A DNA stretch of 8,962 nucleotides from Planctomycetaceae bacterium (GCA_007129635.1 SKVE01000733.1:1-8962); one strand, 5' to 3'; positions 1-7,186 are shown, counted from the first letter of the stretch. Translations and numbers: made by a program. The notes: generated by a model not told the origin, from the letters alone.

Positions 1-172
1 GGGACAGGAAGCTCGCTATCGCGGAGTCGCCGTCGTCGTGGCCGTTGTGGTCGTGGCCATGGTCGTCGCCGTCGTCATGGCCGTTGTGGTCGTGGCTGTC
101 GCGGCCGATGTGTCGTTCAAAGTCGTGATCCCGATCGGATGTCTGCGGCGAGTCGTCGCGAGCATCGGTCGT
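1..172 (-). pseudogene. Possible start-less His/Asp-rich reading frame at left edge
   Basis: This minus-strand frame runs from just after a TAG stop to the window edge, about 57 codons. Its visible sequence is dominated by Asp, His, Asn and Gly, with short runs such as GHDDGDDHGHDHNGHDDGD. This composition is common in metal-binding segments of periplasmic or transporter proteins. No usable start codon exists in the frame, and neither other minus frame joins to it convincingly. If it is coding, it must be frameshifted or degraded near its 5' end; otherwise it is a by-product of the tandem repeat at 31-108. The function cannot be named. Confidence 0.2.
31..108. repeat. Two-unit 39-bp tandem repeat, His/Asp-rich on minus strand
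   Basis: Two units of about 39 bp lie head to tail (31-69 and 70-108). They share an 18-base core at 41-58 and 80-97 with one mismatch at its last base; the later part of each unit diverges. The period is 13 codons, so it keeps a reading frame. Read on the minus strand, one frame gives His, Asp, Asn and Gly almost exclusively, as in metal-binding linkers. That frame is open from a TAG at about 173-175 to the left edge but has no ATG, GTG or TTG start, so it may be a decayed gene start, a frameshifted gene or plain low-complexity DNA. The plus frames give Val/Ala-rich and Arg/Gly-rich strings that look less like protein. Confidence 0.6.
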
Positions 173-175
173 CTA

Positions 176-456
176 ACTCGCCAGACGATCCCCGTCCCCC
201 TCCAGATGCTGCGGGAGTTTCACGGACGCGGACTTGTCCAGACGGCTGTCACCGTGATCGATTATTTGCGCTACAACCAGTTGGCGCTGGCCTCTGGTTG
301 TCATCCCATTTGTTGCGATCTTCGGTGGTTTTGCGATTGTCTGTTCATTGTGCTCTCGCTACCGAAACATCCGATTCGTAAATGATGCGGAGATTGACGG
401 TCGGGGATACGTGCACCAACCGCTCGATGCGATACTTCCACTATTCCTGTTCGGGA
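176..456. other. Intergenic stretch without recognisable gene
   Basis: Short frames are open here on both strands, but none has a convincing start and ribosome binding site, a protein-like composition or a recognisable motif. The plus-strand frames ending at 381 and 385 begin inside the Val/Ala or Arg/Gly-rich repeat and look spurious. No tRNA or strong terminator was seen. The following segment is taken up by the inverted-repeat element at 457-561. Confidence 0.5.
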
Positions 457-561
457 TTAGCACCGTTCGAGAAATAACTGACGCACTTTCTGCCCCCTCA
501 CCCTGCCCTCTCACACGAGGGGCGAGGGGACATTGGACAGTTATTTCTCGAACGGTGCTAA
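457..561. mobile_element. MITE-like element with perfect 24-bp terminal inverted repeats
   Basis: The left arm at 457-480 starts TTAGCACCGTTCGAG, and the right arm at 538-561 is its exact 24-base reverse complement. The 57-bp interior contains a second, imperfect stem: CCCCTC at 494-499 pairs with GAGGGG at 524-529, and a C-rich run at 506-510 pairs with a G-rich run at 517-521. There is no coding capacity. Perfect long terminal repeats around a short non-coding core fit a miniature inverted-repeat transposable element, or an intergenic repeat mobilised in trans. An obvious target-site duplication is not visible outside the arms. The whole element would fold into one long hairpin in RNA. It lies 95 bp upstream of the cardiolipin synthase start, so it could also affect that transcript. 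Confidence 0.65.
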
Positions 562-656
562 GCATGCCGCCTGCTACGATGGCCGCCGCTACGATTTGCA
601 CGTCGATAAGTGATTGCCGGGTGGTGCTCGATTCCTGGAAAGGTACACTCTGACGT

Positions 657-2111
657 ATGATGGGAGCCCAATTGGTAGCGTTGATATTTGGAGGGATGCA
701 CGTCGTCATTCAGCTTGCGCTTATCGTGCGTGTGCTTCTCAGGCCGCACCGCGAGCCATCGTCGCGGATCGCTTGGGTGGTGGTGATTGTCGCCATGCCT
801 GTGGTGGGCATCGTCGCCTACATTTTGTTCGGCGAGGTGAATATTGGGCGTCGGCGTGTCCGGCGGATGCGCGAGGTGTTGGCGGGGATGCCCCGCTTGA
901 GCGACGCGGCCGGCGCGGACGAGGAGAACGTGCGGGCCGATCTGCCGGAACGTTATGCCCACCTGTTTCGAGTCGGACGCTCCATCAATGGCTTCGAGCC
1001 CATGGGCGGGAATCGGGCTCAGTTGATGCAGGATTCGCATGCGGCCATCGATGCCATGGTGGCCGATATCGATGCCGCGCAGGACCACGTGCATTTGTTG
1101 TTCTATATCTGGTTGCCCGACCTCAGTGGCTGTAAGGTTGTCGAAGCGTTGAAGCGAGCCGCCGCACGCAGCGTAACGTGTCGAGCGATGGCAGACGCAC
1201 TTGGTTCGCGGATCATGATCGGATCGGAGCACTGGCCAGCCATGCGTGCGGCGGGCGTCCACCTGGCCACGGCCCTGCCCATTGGTAATCCGTTACTGCG
1301 GCCTCTGAAGGGTCGCATCGACCTGCGCAACCATCGCAAGATTGTCGTGATCGACGACCATATCACCTATTGCGGCAGCCAGAATTGTGCTGACCCGGAA
1401 TTCCGGATCAAAGCGAAGTATGCTCCTTGGGTCGACGCCGTGATGCGGTTCCAAGGACCGATCGCTCGCCAAAACCAACATCTGTTCGCCGCCGATTGGA
1501 TGGCGCATGTCGAGGAAGACCTCGGGGACTTGTTGCGGCGGCCGATTCCTCGCGCCGAAGGAACACTGACCGCGCAGGTGATCGGGACCGGGCCGACCGT
1601 TCGCTACTCGGCCATGCCCGAGATGTTCGAGTCCCTGATGTACACCGCGCGTCGCGAATTGGTGATCTCGACCCCGTACTACGTCCCCGACGAACCGATG
1701 CAGGCAGCCTTATGTGCCATCGCACGACGCGGCGTTCAGACCACCATTATTTTCCCGGCGAAGAACGACTCGTGGATCGTGGGCGCGGCAAGCCGCAGCT
1801 ACTACCACGATCTGCTGGCCGCCGGGGTGCGGATCTTCGAATACGAAGGCGGGCTGCTGCACACCAAGTCGCTGACCATGGACGGTCAGATCACCCTGAT
1901 CGGCTCTGCCAACATGGACCGTCGCAGCTTTGAACTCAACTACGAAAACAATATCCTCTTCTACGATCCAGCGATGACCGCCGAAGTACGTCATCGCCAG
2001 GACAGCTACCTCGCCCAATCACACCCGGTGACGATGGAGATGGTAACAAGCTGGTCGCTCCGCCAACAACTGCTGAACAACACCATCGCCATCCTCGGGC
2101 CGGTGCTGTAA
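657..2111 (+). CDS. cls: Cardiolipin synthase, phospholipase D superfamily
   Basis: Membrane enzyme of 484 residues, the usual size for bacterial ClsA-type cardiolipin synthases. These join two phosphatidylglycerol molecules to give cardiolipin and glycerol. Two hydrophobic segments (about residues 5-28 and 38-58) precede an FGE..IGRRR stretch typical of the family, followed by the two phospholipase D catalytic motifs. The first has H226, K228 and D233 with GSQN at 240-243; the second has H402, K404 and D409 with GSAN at 416-419. Both HKD triads are intact, so activity is expected. Translation starts at tandem ATG codons at 657 and 660. A purine-rich GGAAAGG lies at 637-643, rather far from the first ATG, so the start is likely but not proven. 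The gene is flanked by the inverted-repeat element upstream and an unrelated enolase-superfamily gene downstream, and appears to be transcribed alone. Confidence 0.93.
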   Translation: MMGAQLVALIFGGMHVVIQLALIVRVLLRPHREPSSRIAWVVVIVAMPVVGIVAYILFGEVNIGRRRVRRMREVLAGMPRLSDAAGADEENVRADLPERYAHLFRVGRSINGFEPMGGNRAQLMQDSHAAIDAMVADIDAAQDHVHLLFYIWLPDLSGCKVVEALKRAAARSVTCRAMADALGSRIMIGSEHWPAMRAAGVHLATALPIGNPLLRPLKGRIDLRNHRKIVVIDDHITYCGSQNCADPEFRIKAKYAPWVDAVMRFQGPIARQNQHLFAADWMAHVEEDLGDLLRRPIPRAEGTLTAQVIGTGPTVRYSAMPEMFESLMYTARRELVISTPYYVPDEPMQAALCAIARRGVQTTIIFPAKNDSWIVGAASRSYYHDLLAAGVRIFEYEGGLLHTKSLTMDGQITLIGSANMDRRSFELNYENNILFYDPAMTAEVRHRQDSYLAQSHPVTMEMVTSWSLRQQLLNNTIAILGPVL

Positions 2112-2146
2112 CAGGCCCACATCTTCGCCTGTTGTCCACCTGTTTT
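2110..2146 (+). terminator. Weak candidate terminator after cls
   Basis: AACAGGC at 2110-2116 and GCCTGTT at 2127-2133 form a perfect 7-bp stem with a 10-nt loop, beginning in the cls stop codon. A T5 run follows at 2142-2146, but 8 nt after the stem, so this is not a canonical intrinsic terminator. Confidence 0.3.
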
Positions 2147-2159
2147 TCCAGATCAGGGT

Positions 2160-2171
2160 CGATTACAATCG
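2160..2171 (+). promoter_or_regulatory. Possible -10 box inside a short palindrome upstream of the enolase-superfamily gene
   Basis: TACAAT at 2164-2169 differs from the TATAAT consensus at one base and lies about 75 bp before the ATG at 2245. It sits within the interrupted palindrome CGATT-AC-AATCG, which could be a small operator. No good -35 box is found at 16-18 bp spacing, where only T-rich TGTTTT at 2141-2146 is present. The call is weak. Confidence 0.25.
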
Positions 2172-2244
2172 GCTCGTTTGCACCGCACCGTCGGCACGTC
2201 TTCGCCGGCTGCCTTCCTCTCGATCAGAGCACGGGATCACGATC

Positions 2245-3354
2245 ATGAAGATTGTCAATATCGCCGCCTATCAGGTTGATCTGCCGCTGTGCGAAGGGGG
2301 CTACCATTGGTCGGGGGGCAAATCGGTCACCGTGTTCGATAGCACCATCGTTCGAGTGACGACCGACGAGGGATGGGTGGGTTACGGTGAAGTCTGCCCG
2401 CTGGGCCCGTTCTATCTGCCTGCTTATGCGGCCGGTGTGCGAACCGGGTTGATCGAATTGGCACCGCATCTGATTGGCATGAACCCCCAGCAACTCGGGC
2501 TGCTGAACGAACGAATGGACATCGTGTTGAAGGGCCATCCCTATGTCAAGTCAGCCGTCGACATGGCCTGCTGGGACATTCTGGGCAAAGCCGCTGGGCT
2601 GCCGGTCTGCGAACTGCTGGGTGGGCGGTATGGGGACGATTTTGTCCTTTATCGAGCCATCTCCCAGCAATCGCCCGAGGCCATGGCGGACAACGTAGCG
2701 GGGTACCGAGCCCAGGGCTATCGCCGTTTTCAACTGAAAGTAGGTGGTGATCCTGATACGGACATCGGTCGCATTCGGGCCGTCGCCGAGCGATTGGAAC
2801 CGGGTGACCGTTTGGTGGCCGATGCCAATACCGGCTGGTTGAAGCACGAGGCCATGCGAGTGGTTCGCGCAGTACGCGATCTGGACGTCTACATCGAACA
2901 GCCTTGTCTGAGTTACGAAGAGTGCCTGTCGGTTCGACGCCATACGGATCACCCGTTCGTTTTGGACGAATCGATCGACAGCATCGACATGTTGCTTCGT
3001 GCCGATGCCGATCTGGCCATGGACGTGGTGAACATTAAGATCAGTAAATTTGGCGGTTTGACCCGTGCCCGACTGGCCCGCGACTTGTGCGTCTCGCGGG
3101 GGATCGCAATGACCATCGAAGATACTTGGGGCGGTGATATCGTGACCGCAGCCATCGCGCATTTGGCTCACAGCACGCCAACTCGATTCCTGTTCACTTC
3201 CACCGATTTCAACAGCTACGTGACCGTCAGCACGGCTGAAGGTGCACCTCAGCGAGCCGGCGGGACCATGGCCGCCAGCAGCCAACCAGGCCTCGGCATC
3301 CAGCCACGGCTCGAGGTGTTGGGAAAGCCAGTGCTGGAACGAACCGAGGCTTAA
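2245..3354 (+). CDS. Mandelate racemase/muconate lactonizing enzyme family protein (possible amino-acid or sugar-acid dehydratase/epimerase)
   Basis: A complete 369-residue enolase-superfamily enzyme with an N-terminal capping domain (about 1-125) and a TIM-barrel domain. Visible active-site elements are K165 in FQLKVGGD, metal ligands D193 (VADAN), E218 (YIEQP) and D241/E242 (VLDES), and lysines K265 and K268 in [10 protein letters not shown] conserved-looking EDTWGGD follows at 292-298. The usual KxK on the first catalytic strand reads QLK here, so only its second lysine is present. Members abstract an alpha proton from a carboxylate substrate and then racemise, cycloisomerise or dehydrate it. 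The overall pattern reminds me of hydroxyproline-type dehydratases and epimerases such as cis-3-hydroxy-L-proline dehydratase, but I cannot fix the substrate. The ATG at 2245 is the natural start; upstream sequence shows only a weak purine-rich site. No adjacent gene forms an operon with it. Confidence 0.88.
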   Translation: MKIVNIAAYQVDLPLCEGGYHWSGGKSVTVFDSTIVRVTTDEGWVGYGEVCPLGPFYLPAYAAGVRTGLIELAPHLIGMNPQQLGLLNERMDIVLKGHPYVKSAVDMACWDILGKAAGLPVCELLGGRYGDDFVLYRAISQQSPEAMADNVAGYRAQGYRRFQLKVGGDPDTDIGRIRAVAERLEPGDRLVADANTGWLKHEAMRVVRAVRDLDVYIEQPCLSYEECLSVRRHTDHPFVLDESIDSIDMLLRADADLAMDVVNIKISKFGGLTRARLARDLCVSRGIAMTIEDTWGGDIVTAAIAHLAHSTPTRFLFTSTDFNSYVTVSTAEGAPQRAGGTMAASSQPGLGIQPRLEVLGKPVLERTEA

Positions 3355-3521
3355 CTGCCAAACTACCCAATGGTGGGTTCAAAGATTTCACCGTAAGTGA
3401 TATTGTCAACGGAGCCCCTTCGACGAACAATTATCCGAACCTTTCTCTGCAGGGACCGTCTTCGTTTTCGGACGGTAATCTCGATAGGACAAGGCTGCAT
3501 CAATCCTGGGGGACCTTTTGC
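3355..3521 (+). promoter_or_regulatory. Intergenic leader with a small hairpin and a ribosome binding site for the YbjN-like gene
   Basis: ACCGTC at 3455-3460 and GACGGT at 3471-3476 form a 6-bp stem around a T-rich loop. No T-run follows, so it is a poor terminator. A purine-rich GGGGGA at 3508-3513 sits 8 nt before the ATG at 3522 and supports that start. No clear promoter boxes were found. Confidence 0.35.
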
Positions 3522-4025
3522 ATGGACACAGCGTACGAAAAACTGATCCAGCACCTGGACGGACGCGATGTCAGGTACCAGGCCAACGACGATCGGGGTT
3601 CCATCTGTGCGGATTTTCGATGCGAGGTCGGAACGTATCGAGTCATTGCCATGGTCGATCAGGACGGCAGCCTGTTCCAGGTCTTTGGGTACGCACCTTT
3701 GCGAGTTCCCGAAGGTGCTCGGCCCGCGATCGCCGAGACGATCGCCCGCGCGAACTATGGGATGCGAGTCGGCAAGTTCGAAATGGATTTTGACGATGGG
3801 GAGCTTCGTTTCCAGGCTTCGCAGATCCTGACCGAGGAAGGCTTGGACGACGAGGTGATCGATCGGATAATGGCCACCACCATGTCGATGTTGGACCTGT
3901 ACCTGCCCGCCGTTTTGTCCGTGATCTACGGCAACGAACTACCCGAGGACGCCATTCGTTTCGTCGAAAACGATGGCATTGCCGACGCTGGGTCGGACGG
4001 CGACTTGTTGCAAGACGAGGATTAA
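3522..4025 (+). CDS. YbjN-like domain protein
   Basis: An acidic, soluble protein of 167 residues without a signal peptide. It has the pattern of the YbjN family, which shares the fold of type III secretion chaperones: an N-terminal helix, then an amphipathic beta-sheet stretch (SICADFRC, TYRVIAMVDQD, LFQVFGYAPLRVP at about 27-63), a helix with IAETIARANYG at about 70-80, then KFEMDFDDGELRF and a C-terminal helix around LDLYLPAVLSVIYGN. The last 25 or so residues are strongly Asp/Glu-rich. The family is linked with regulation and stress in enterobacteria, but no biochemical role can be read here. A good ribosome binding site 8 nt upstream supports the start. The stop codon overlaps the stop of the convergent glycosyltransferase gene. 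Confidence 0.75.
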   Translation: MDTAYEKLIQHLDGRDVRYQANDDRGSICADFRCEVGTYRVIAMVDQDGSLFQVFGYAPLRVPEGARPAIAETIARANYGMRVGKFEMDFDDGELRFQASQILTEEGLDDEVIDRIMATTMSMLDLYLPAVLSVIYGNELPEDAIRFVENDGIADAGSDGDLLQDED

Positions 4026-5200
4026 CGATCGGCTTTTGGGATCAGCGAGTGGAACAGGTCCAGGTGACGTCGGATCATGCGAGCCATGGAATGTTCGCGC
4101 TGCAAGATCCGGCTGCCTTCCGACAAGCTGTCCGATCGTAAGGAGGGTTTCAGTCGATCGAGCAATGCTTCACTCCAGCCGACCACATCACTGCGGTCCA
4201 AAAGCATGACCTGTGATTGCAGGGCCGGTTGTCGCTGGAGTTCGACTTGCAACTCGGGGCTGCTGCGGGCCAGAACAGGCAGTCCGTTGGCGGCTGCGGT
4301 CAAGCAAATGCGCGGCAGTCCGGTCGTCGATTCCGGATAGACCAGCAGATCTGCCGCGTTGAACAGTTCGTCGAGGCATTCGAACGTGCCGGGCATCCGC
4401 ACGCAGTGTCGCAGATCCAGATCGCTGATCCATCGATACAGGTCGTCCCGATAGGGCCCGTCGCCGATCAACCACAGTTTGGCGGTCGGCCGGCGCCTGA
4501 TCACGTGCTCCCAGGCTTGGACCAGTCGAGCCAGGCCCAGCTTGGGTCGCAGACGTCCCACGAACAAAGCGATCGGCGCTTCGGCGGGGCAATAGAAATC
4601 AGCGTGGATCTTCGCCAAAGCCAAACGCGCGGTACGGCGCGCATCGCCGCGACGAGGGAACGACGCCCGGATCCCATCGGGGATGGCGTACAGCGACGAC
4701 GACCGATATCCTGCCTGAATCAGATCGTTTTGCACGGCCCTATCATGATAAACGATCGCGCTGGCTTGCTGGCACCGATGGCGGCAGCGGAGTCCCACGA
4801 CCGAGGCTGACTGCCAAGCACCATCATCAGCCTCGGCCCGCAGCACGATGGGGGTCGAGCTGCGACGCAAAGTCCACAACGCCGCGGCTGCCTCGCGGCG
4901 AAGTCGCGCGACCAGGACCACATCGAACTGCGATCGGTGCCGTCGCAGCCAGCGAGCCAGGCCCAGCAGATACGTCCAGCGGCCCCACGGCCGGTCCAGC
5001 CGCAGTGGGATGCGGTGCACCGGGACGCCTTGGAAATGGCTGATCCGAGGCCAATCGGTTGCCCAACGGGCACTCAACACCGTCGGCTGGGCACCGTGAC
5101 GCCGGAGGCCGTCGGCCAGATCGGCCATCGCATCCTCGCTGTCGCCGACCTGTGGCCAAAATCGCCGCGAGACCAATAGGATTCGCAAACCGGCCGCCAT
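4022..5200 (-). CDS. GT-B fold glycosyltransferase, GT4-like, with degenerate EX7E motif
   Basis: A 392-residue cytosolic glycosyltransferase of the GT-B type, which transfers sugar from a nucleotide-sugar donor to a glycan or lipid acceptor. The N-terminal domain starts LRILLVSRRFWPQVGDSEDAM, the usual acceptor-side opening. The C-terminal donor domain has FVGRLRPKLGLARLVQAW (about 213-230), LWLIGDGPYRDDL (242-254) and the LVYPESTTGLPRICLTAAANGLPVLA region (286-311). In typical GT4 enzymes this region carries EX7E; both glutamates are threonine here (T293, T301), and E290 is the only nearby acid. The enzyme may therefore be divergent or altered in donor binding. The ATG at 5200 overlaps the hpt stop as TGATG, with GGAG about 10 nt upstream, so translation is probably coupled to hpt. 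The frame is open upstream to about 5680, but that part is a shadow of hpt. Acceptor and donor are unknown. Confidence 0.85.
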   Translation of the reverse strand: MAAGLRILLVSRRFWPQVGDSEDAMADLADGLRRHGAQPTVLSARWATDWPRISHFQGVPVHRIPLRLDRPWGRWTYLLGLARWLRRHRSQFDVVLVARLRREAAAALWTLRRSSTPIVLRAEADDGAWQSASVVGLRCRHRCQQASAIVYHDRAVQNDLIQAGYRSSSLYAIPDGIRASFPRRGDARRTARLALAKIHADFYCPAEAPIALFVGRLRPKLGLARLVQAWEHVIRRRPTAKLWLIGDGPYRDDLYRWISDLDLRHCVRMPGTFECLDELFNAADLLVYPESTTGLPRICLTAAANGLPVLARSSPELQVELQRQPALQSQVMLLDRSDVVGWSEALLDRLKPSLRSDSLSEGSRILQREHSMARMIRRHLDLFHSLIPKADR

Positions 5201-5202
5201 CA
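5198..5202 (-). promoter_or_regulatory. TGATG stop/start overlap coupling hpt and the glycosyltransferase
   Basis: On the minus strand the hpt stop TGA (5202-5200) shares its A with the glycosyltransferase ATG (5200-5198). This arrangement is known to allow re-initiation and points to one bicistronic mRNA. Confidence 0.8.
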
Positions 5203-5751
5203 ACCATCGGCTCCAACACCATCCCCGGCACGCTGGTTCAAGTCTTCCGGTTCCAAGACCGCCAGGTACGGCAGGTTGCGGTACTCGTCCTGGTAGTCCA
5301 ACCCATAACCGACGACAAATTGGTTGGGAATGCGAAAGGCGATAAACTCCGGTTCGAATTCGACTTCCTGCCGCCCCTCCTTGTACAACAGCACGGCGGT
5401 ATGAATCGTCGCCGGGCGGTACTTTTTCAACTCGGCCAAAACCCGGACCAGCGTGTGCCCCGTATCGAAAATATCGTCGATCAACAGCACATCCCGGCCT
5501 TCGACTTCCGGTCCCAGATCCACATCGATCGTCAATTCGCCGCGAGTGGTACCGTTCCGGTAACTGCTGGCCTGGACCAGATAGACCCGCAACGGCATAT
5601 CCAGACGGCGGATCAGATCGGCCAAAAAAACGACGCAGCCGGTCAGCACCCCCACGATCGTCATGGGCCGAGAATCCCAACGATCTGCGATCGCCCGCGA
5701 CAACCGGTCCACCCCGTCGCTCAGTTCCCGTTCACTCAGTAGTGTCTTCAC
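5200..5751 (-). CDS. hpt: Hypoxanthine phosphoribosyltransferase
   Basis: Purine-salvage enzyme that converts hypoxanthine (and usually guanine) plus PRPP to IMP (or GMP) in the cytosol. From the chosen start it has 183 residues, the normal family length. Visible elements are GVLTGCVVF (34-42, pyrophosphate loop), SSYRNGT (62-68, flexible loop), the PRPP motif VLLIDDIFDTGHT (88-100) and the purine-binding segment FVVGYGLDYQDEYRNLPYL (145-163). The frame continues upstream to an ATG at 5877, but family members begin close to KTLLSERELS. I therefore choose the GTG at 5749-5751, which has GAGG about 10 nt upstream; the longer form would add 42 residues that are not protein-family-like. It is the first gene of a two-gene unit with the glycosyltransferase and is divergent from the gene at 5978. 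Confidence 0.93.
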   Translation of the reverse strand: MKTLLSERELSDGVDRLSRAIADRWDSRPMTIVGVLTGCVVFLADLIRRLDMPLRVYLVQASSYRNGTTRGELTIDVDLGPEVEGRDVLLIDDIFDTGHTLVRVLAELKKYRPATIHTAVLLYKEGRQEVEFEPEFIAFRIPNQFVVGYGLDYQDEYRNLPYLAVLEPEDLNQRAGDGVGADG

Positions 5752-5794
5752 TGTCTGTTCGCCTCGTGTTGGCTGGTAACGGATGCCTCGCCCT

Positions 5795-5819
5795 ACGCTG
5801 ACGGAGCTGCCGTCAGCGT
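5795..5819. promoter_or_regulatory. 10-bp inverted repeat in the divergent control region, candidate operator or leader hairpin
   Basis: ACGCTGACGG at 5795-5804 and its exact complement CCGTCAGCGT at 5810-5819 flank a 5-nt spacer. It lies about 45 bp upstream of the hpt GTG and 160 bp upstream of the divergent ATG at 5978. It could be a dimeric regulator site or an hpt leader hairpin. No T-run follows on either strand, so a terminator is unlikely. Confidence 0.45.
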
Positions 5820-5966
5820 TCGACGAGCGTTCGATGATTCTAGCGGAAGCCTCGGCAGCTTGCCAGTTGTCGCCCATCGGTCAGCGTGCCCGCGCATGGC
5901 AACTTGCGGGAAGAACGATCTTCGAAAACAATGCGATAACATCCCGAGTTCCTAACGATCGATGCG

Positions 5967-5980
5967 AAGGAAGAGTCATG
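5967..5980 (+). promoter_or_regulatory. Ribosome binding site that sets the start at 5978
   Basis: AAGGA at 5967-5971 lies 6 nt before the ATG at 5978-5980. The same frame is open back to an ATG at 5783, but that one lacks a comparable site and falls opposite the hpt leader, so 5978 is preferred. Confidence 0.6.
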
Positions 5981-7123
5981 ATTACCTGCCCAGCACCTCG
6001 TCCGGCTCCCAAGCCCCGATGGCGGAAAATCTTTCCTCATGCCGGGCGATTCCTGATGGCCCTTGTGGGTTTGGTCGTTGCGTTGGGGGCCGAGCGGAAT
6101 GGCGACCTGCGGGAACCGGTGGCCGAATCCAGGCAGATCGCCGTCGATGCGCAGCACGAGTCGGCCAGCATCGAGTGGATTCGTTCTGGCAAGAACACCG
6201 ATCGATGGGCCTGGGGCATACGCGGCCATCTGATGTGGGGGCTGGCGCCACCGACAGGCAAGCCCGACGATGGACCTCGCGGTCTGATCCGCATCCGCTA
6301 CCCCGTGCTGCCCGACGGGCAAGAGGATCTGCTGAACTTCATCGCCGTAGAACCGATCGTGGATGGCCGCAAACATTATAGTGAACTGGAGCCCAGCCAG
6401 TTGGACGATCTGCAAGGCAAACGATTCTGGGTGGCTCGGCCTCCAGCTCCCGCCGATCACGGCGATGCCTGGCGGGCAGGTCGTCTGACCCGGTGCGTTG
6501 CGGGGGTGGAGAGCTTGGAAGTCCAGGTACAGGTCGAGCGGTTTCTTAACGAAGCTCATGTCTGGTTGACCATCATACAACGCAGCGACCTGCCCGACGA
6601 ACTCCAGTTGACGGTTCATGCTCATCCGGACAGTGCCCCGATGGACTACTGCATTCTGACCGCCACGATGGGCAACAAAGCGCGGGCCCGCCATCTGTGG
6701 CTCGACGATCGCGTGGTCAGCAGCCTGGACCTGTATCCGGACTATCGCGAGGCCGCGTTCACCGATCATCAGTTGTTCCCATTGGACCAGCTTTATCGAA
6801 ACGCAGCGGGCGATGTGCTGGTCGCGATCACGACCGATGAGCAAGACCCGTCGGCCATCGAACCGTTTCCGCGACGGACGCACTGGTATTATGGCGGATT
6901 TCCTGTGACTCAGTATTGGCGGAAGCCGGCCGGTGATTGGCGCGACGATCTGCACGTGGCAGTCAACGCTCGCTACACGTATTGGATGTCCAAGCAGCCG
7001 ATCCCCGGCGGTATCTCGTACGAGAATTTTGAACTCCGCGAACGATTCTATGATGGTCAGCGCTTTCACTTCGGAATCACCACGGATCCTGGAACGACGC
7101 GGCCGCGGATCATGACTCATTGA
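5978..7123 (+). CDS. Membrane-anchored or exported protein of unknown function
   Basis: A 381-residue protein that I do not recognise. It starts with a basic, proline-rich stretch (KPRWRK at about 12-17), then a hydrophobic segment FLMALVGLVVALGA at about 25-38. This suggests a signal peptide or single membrane anchor with the rest outside the cytoplasm. The remainder is rich in Trp, Tyr and Asp, with alternating patterns expected of beta-sheet (for example RGLIRIRYPVLP, LEVQVQVERFL, LQLTVHAHPDS). Distinctive stretches are FIAVEPIVDGRKHYSELEP near 121-139 and PGGISYENFELRERFYDGQRF near 343-363. No cysteine-based lipobox follows the hydrophobic segment and no catalytic motif is identifiable. 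It is divergent from hpt across a 226-bp region and is followed by a separate gene. The beta-rich look would suit a carbohydrate-binding or carbohydrate-modifying protein, but that is speculation. Confidence 0.7.
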   Translation: MITCPAPRPAPKPRWRKIFPHAGRFLMALVGLVVALGAERNGDLREPVAESRQIAVDAQHESASIEWIRSGKNTDRWAWGIRGHLMWGLAPPTGKPDDGPRGLIRIRYPVLPDGQEDLLNFIAVEPIVDGRKHYSELEPSQLDDLQGKRFWVARPPAPADHGDAWRAGRLTRCVAGVESLEVQVQVERFLNEAHVWLTIIQRSDLPDELQLTVHAHPDSAPMDYCILTATMGNKARARHLWLDDRVVSSLDLYPDYREAAFTDHQLFPLDQLYRNAAGDVLVAITTDEQDPSAIEPFPRRTHWYYGGFPVTQYWRKPAGDWRDDLHVAVNARYTYWMSKQPIPGGISYENFELRERFYDGQRFHFGITTDPGTTRPRIMTH

Positions 7124-7155
7124 TCTGCTCGTCCCGCCCATAAACACCCACCCCG

Positions 7156-7186
7156 TACCAGGTGGTAAATCGTTGGCCAAAAACGA
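7156..7186 (+). terminator. Two small adjacent hairpins downstream of the unknown gene
   Basis: TACCA at 7156-7160 pairs with TGGTA at 7163-7167 (the 2-nt gap makes this more a palindrome than a hairpin), and TCGTT at 7170-7174 pairs with AACGA at 7182-7186. No T-run follows, so a termination role is doubtful. Confidence 0.2.

Noticed and set aside
38..385. Plus-strand open frame beginning with a Val/Ala-rich run that resembles a membrane segment
   Set aside because: The hydrophobic run is produced by the GTC/GTG/GCC-rich tandem repeat, the start would be GTG without a ribosome binding site, and the rest has no protein-like pattern.
558..1262. Long minus-strand open frame opposite cls with a His-rich stretch
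   Set aside because: It overlaps the strongly supported cls gene along its length, has no family motif, and its composition follows from the opposite strand.
2551..3285. 244-codon minus-strand open frame opposite the enolase-superfamily gene
   Set aside because: It lies wholly within a gene with intact catalytic motifs; it has no recognisable domain and is an antisense shadow in GC-rich DNA.
3720..4160. Frequent CGATCG-type palindromes, for example around 3730 and 3858
   Set aside because: They are spread through coding and non-coding DNA across the window and look like genome-wide base-word preference rather than a local site; no count against expectation could be made.
5201..5680. Upstream extension of the glycosyltransferase frame giving a 552-residue protein
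   Set aside because: The extension lies inside hpt in another frame and has no glycosyltransferase features; the TGATG start at 5200 fits the family start.
5783..5977. 65-codon N-terminal extension of the unknown gene
   Set aside because: The start at 5978 has AAGGA at good spacing and places the basic and hydrophobic segments at the N-terminus; the extension is opposite the hpt leader and its palindrome.
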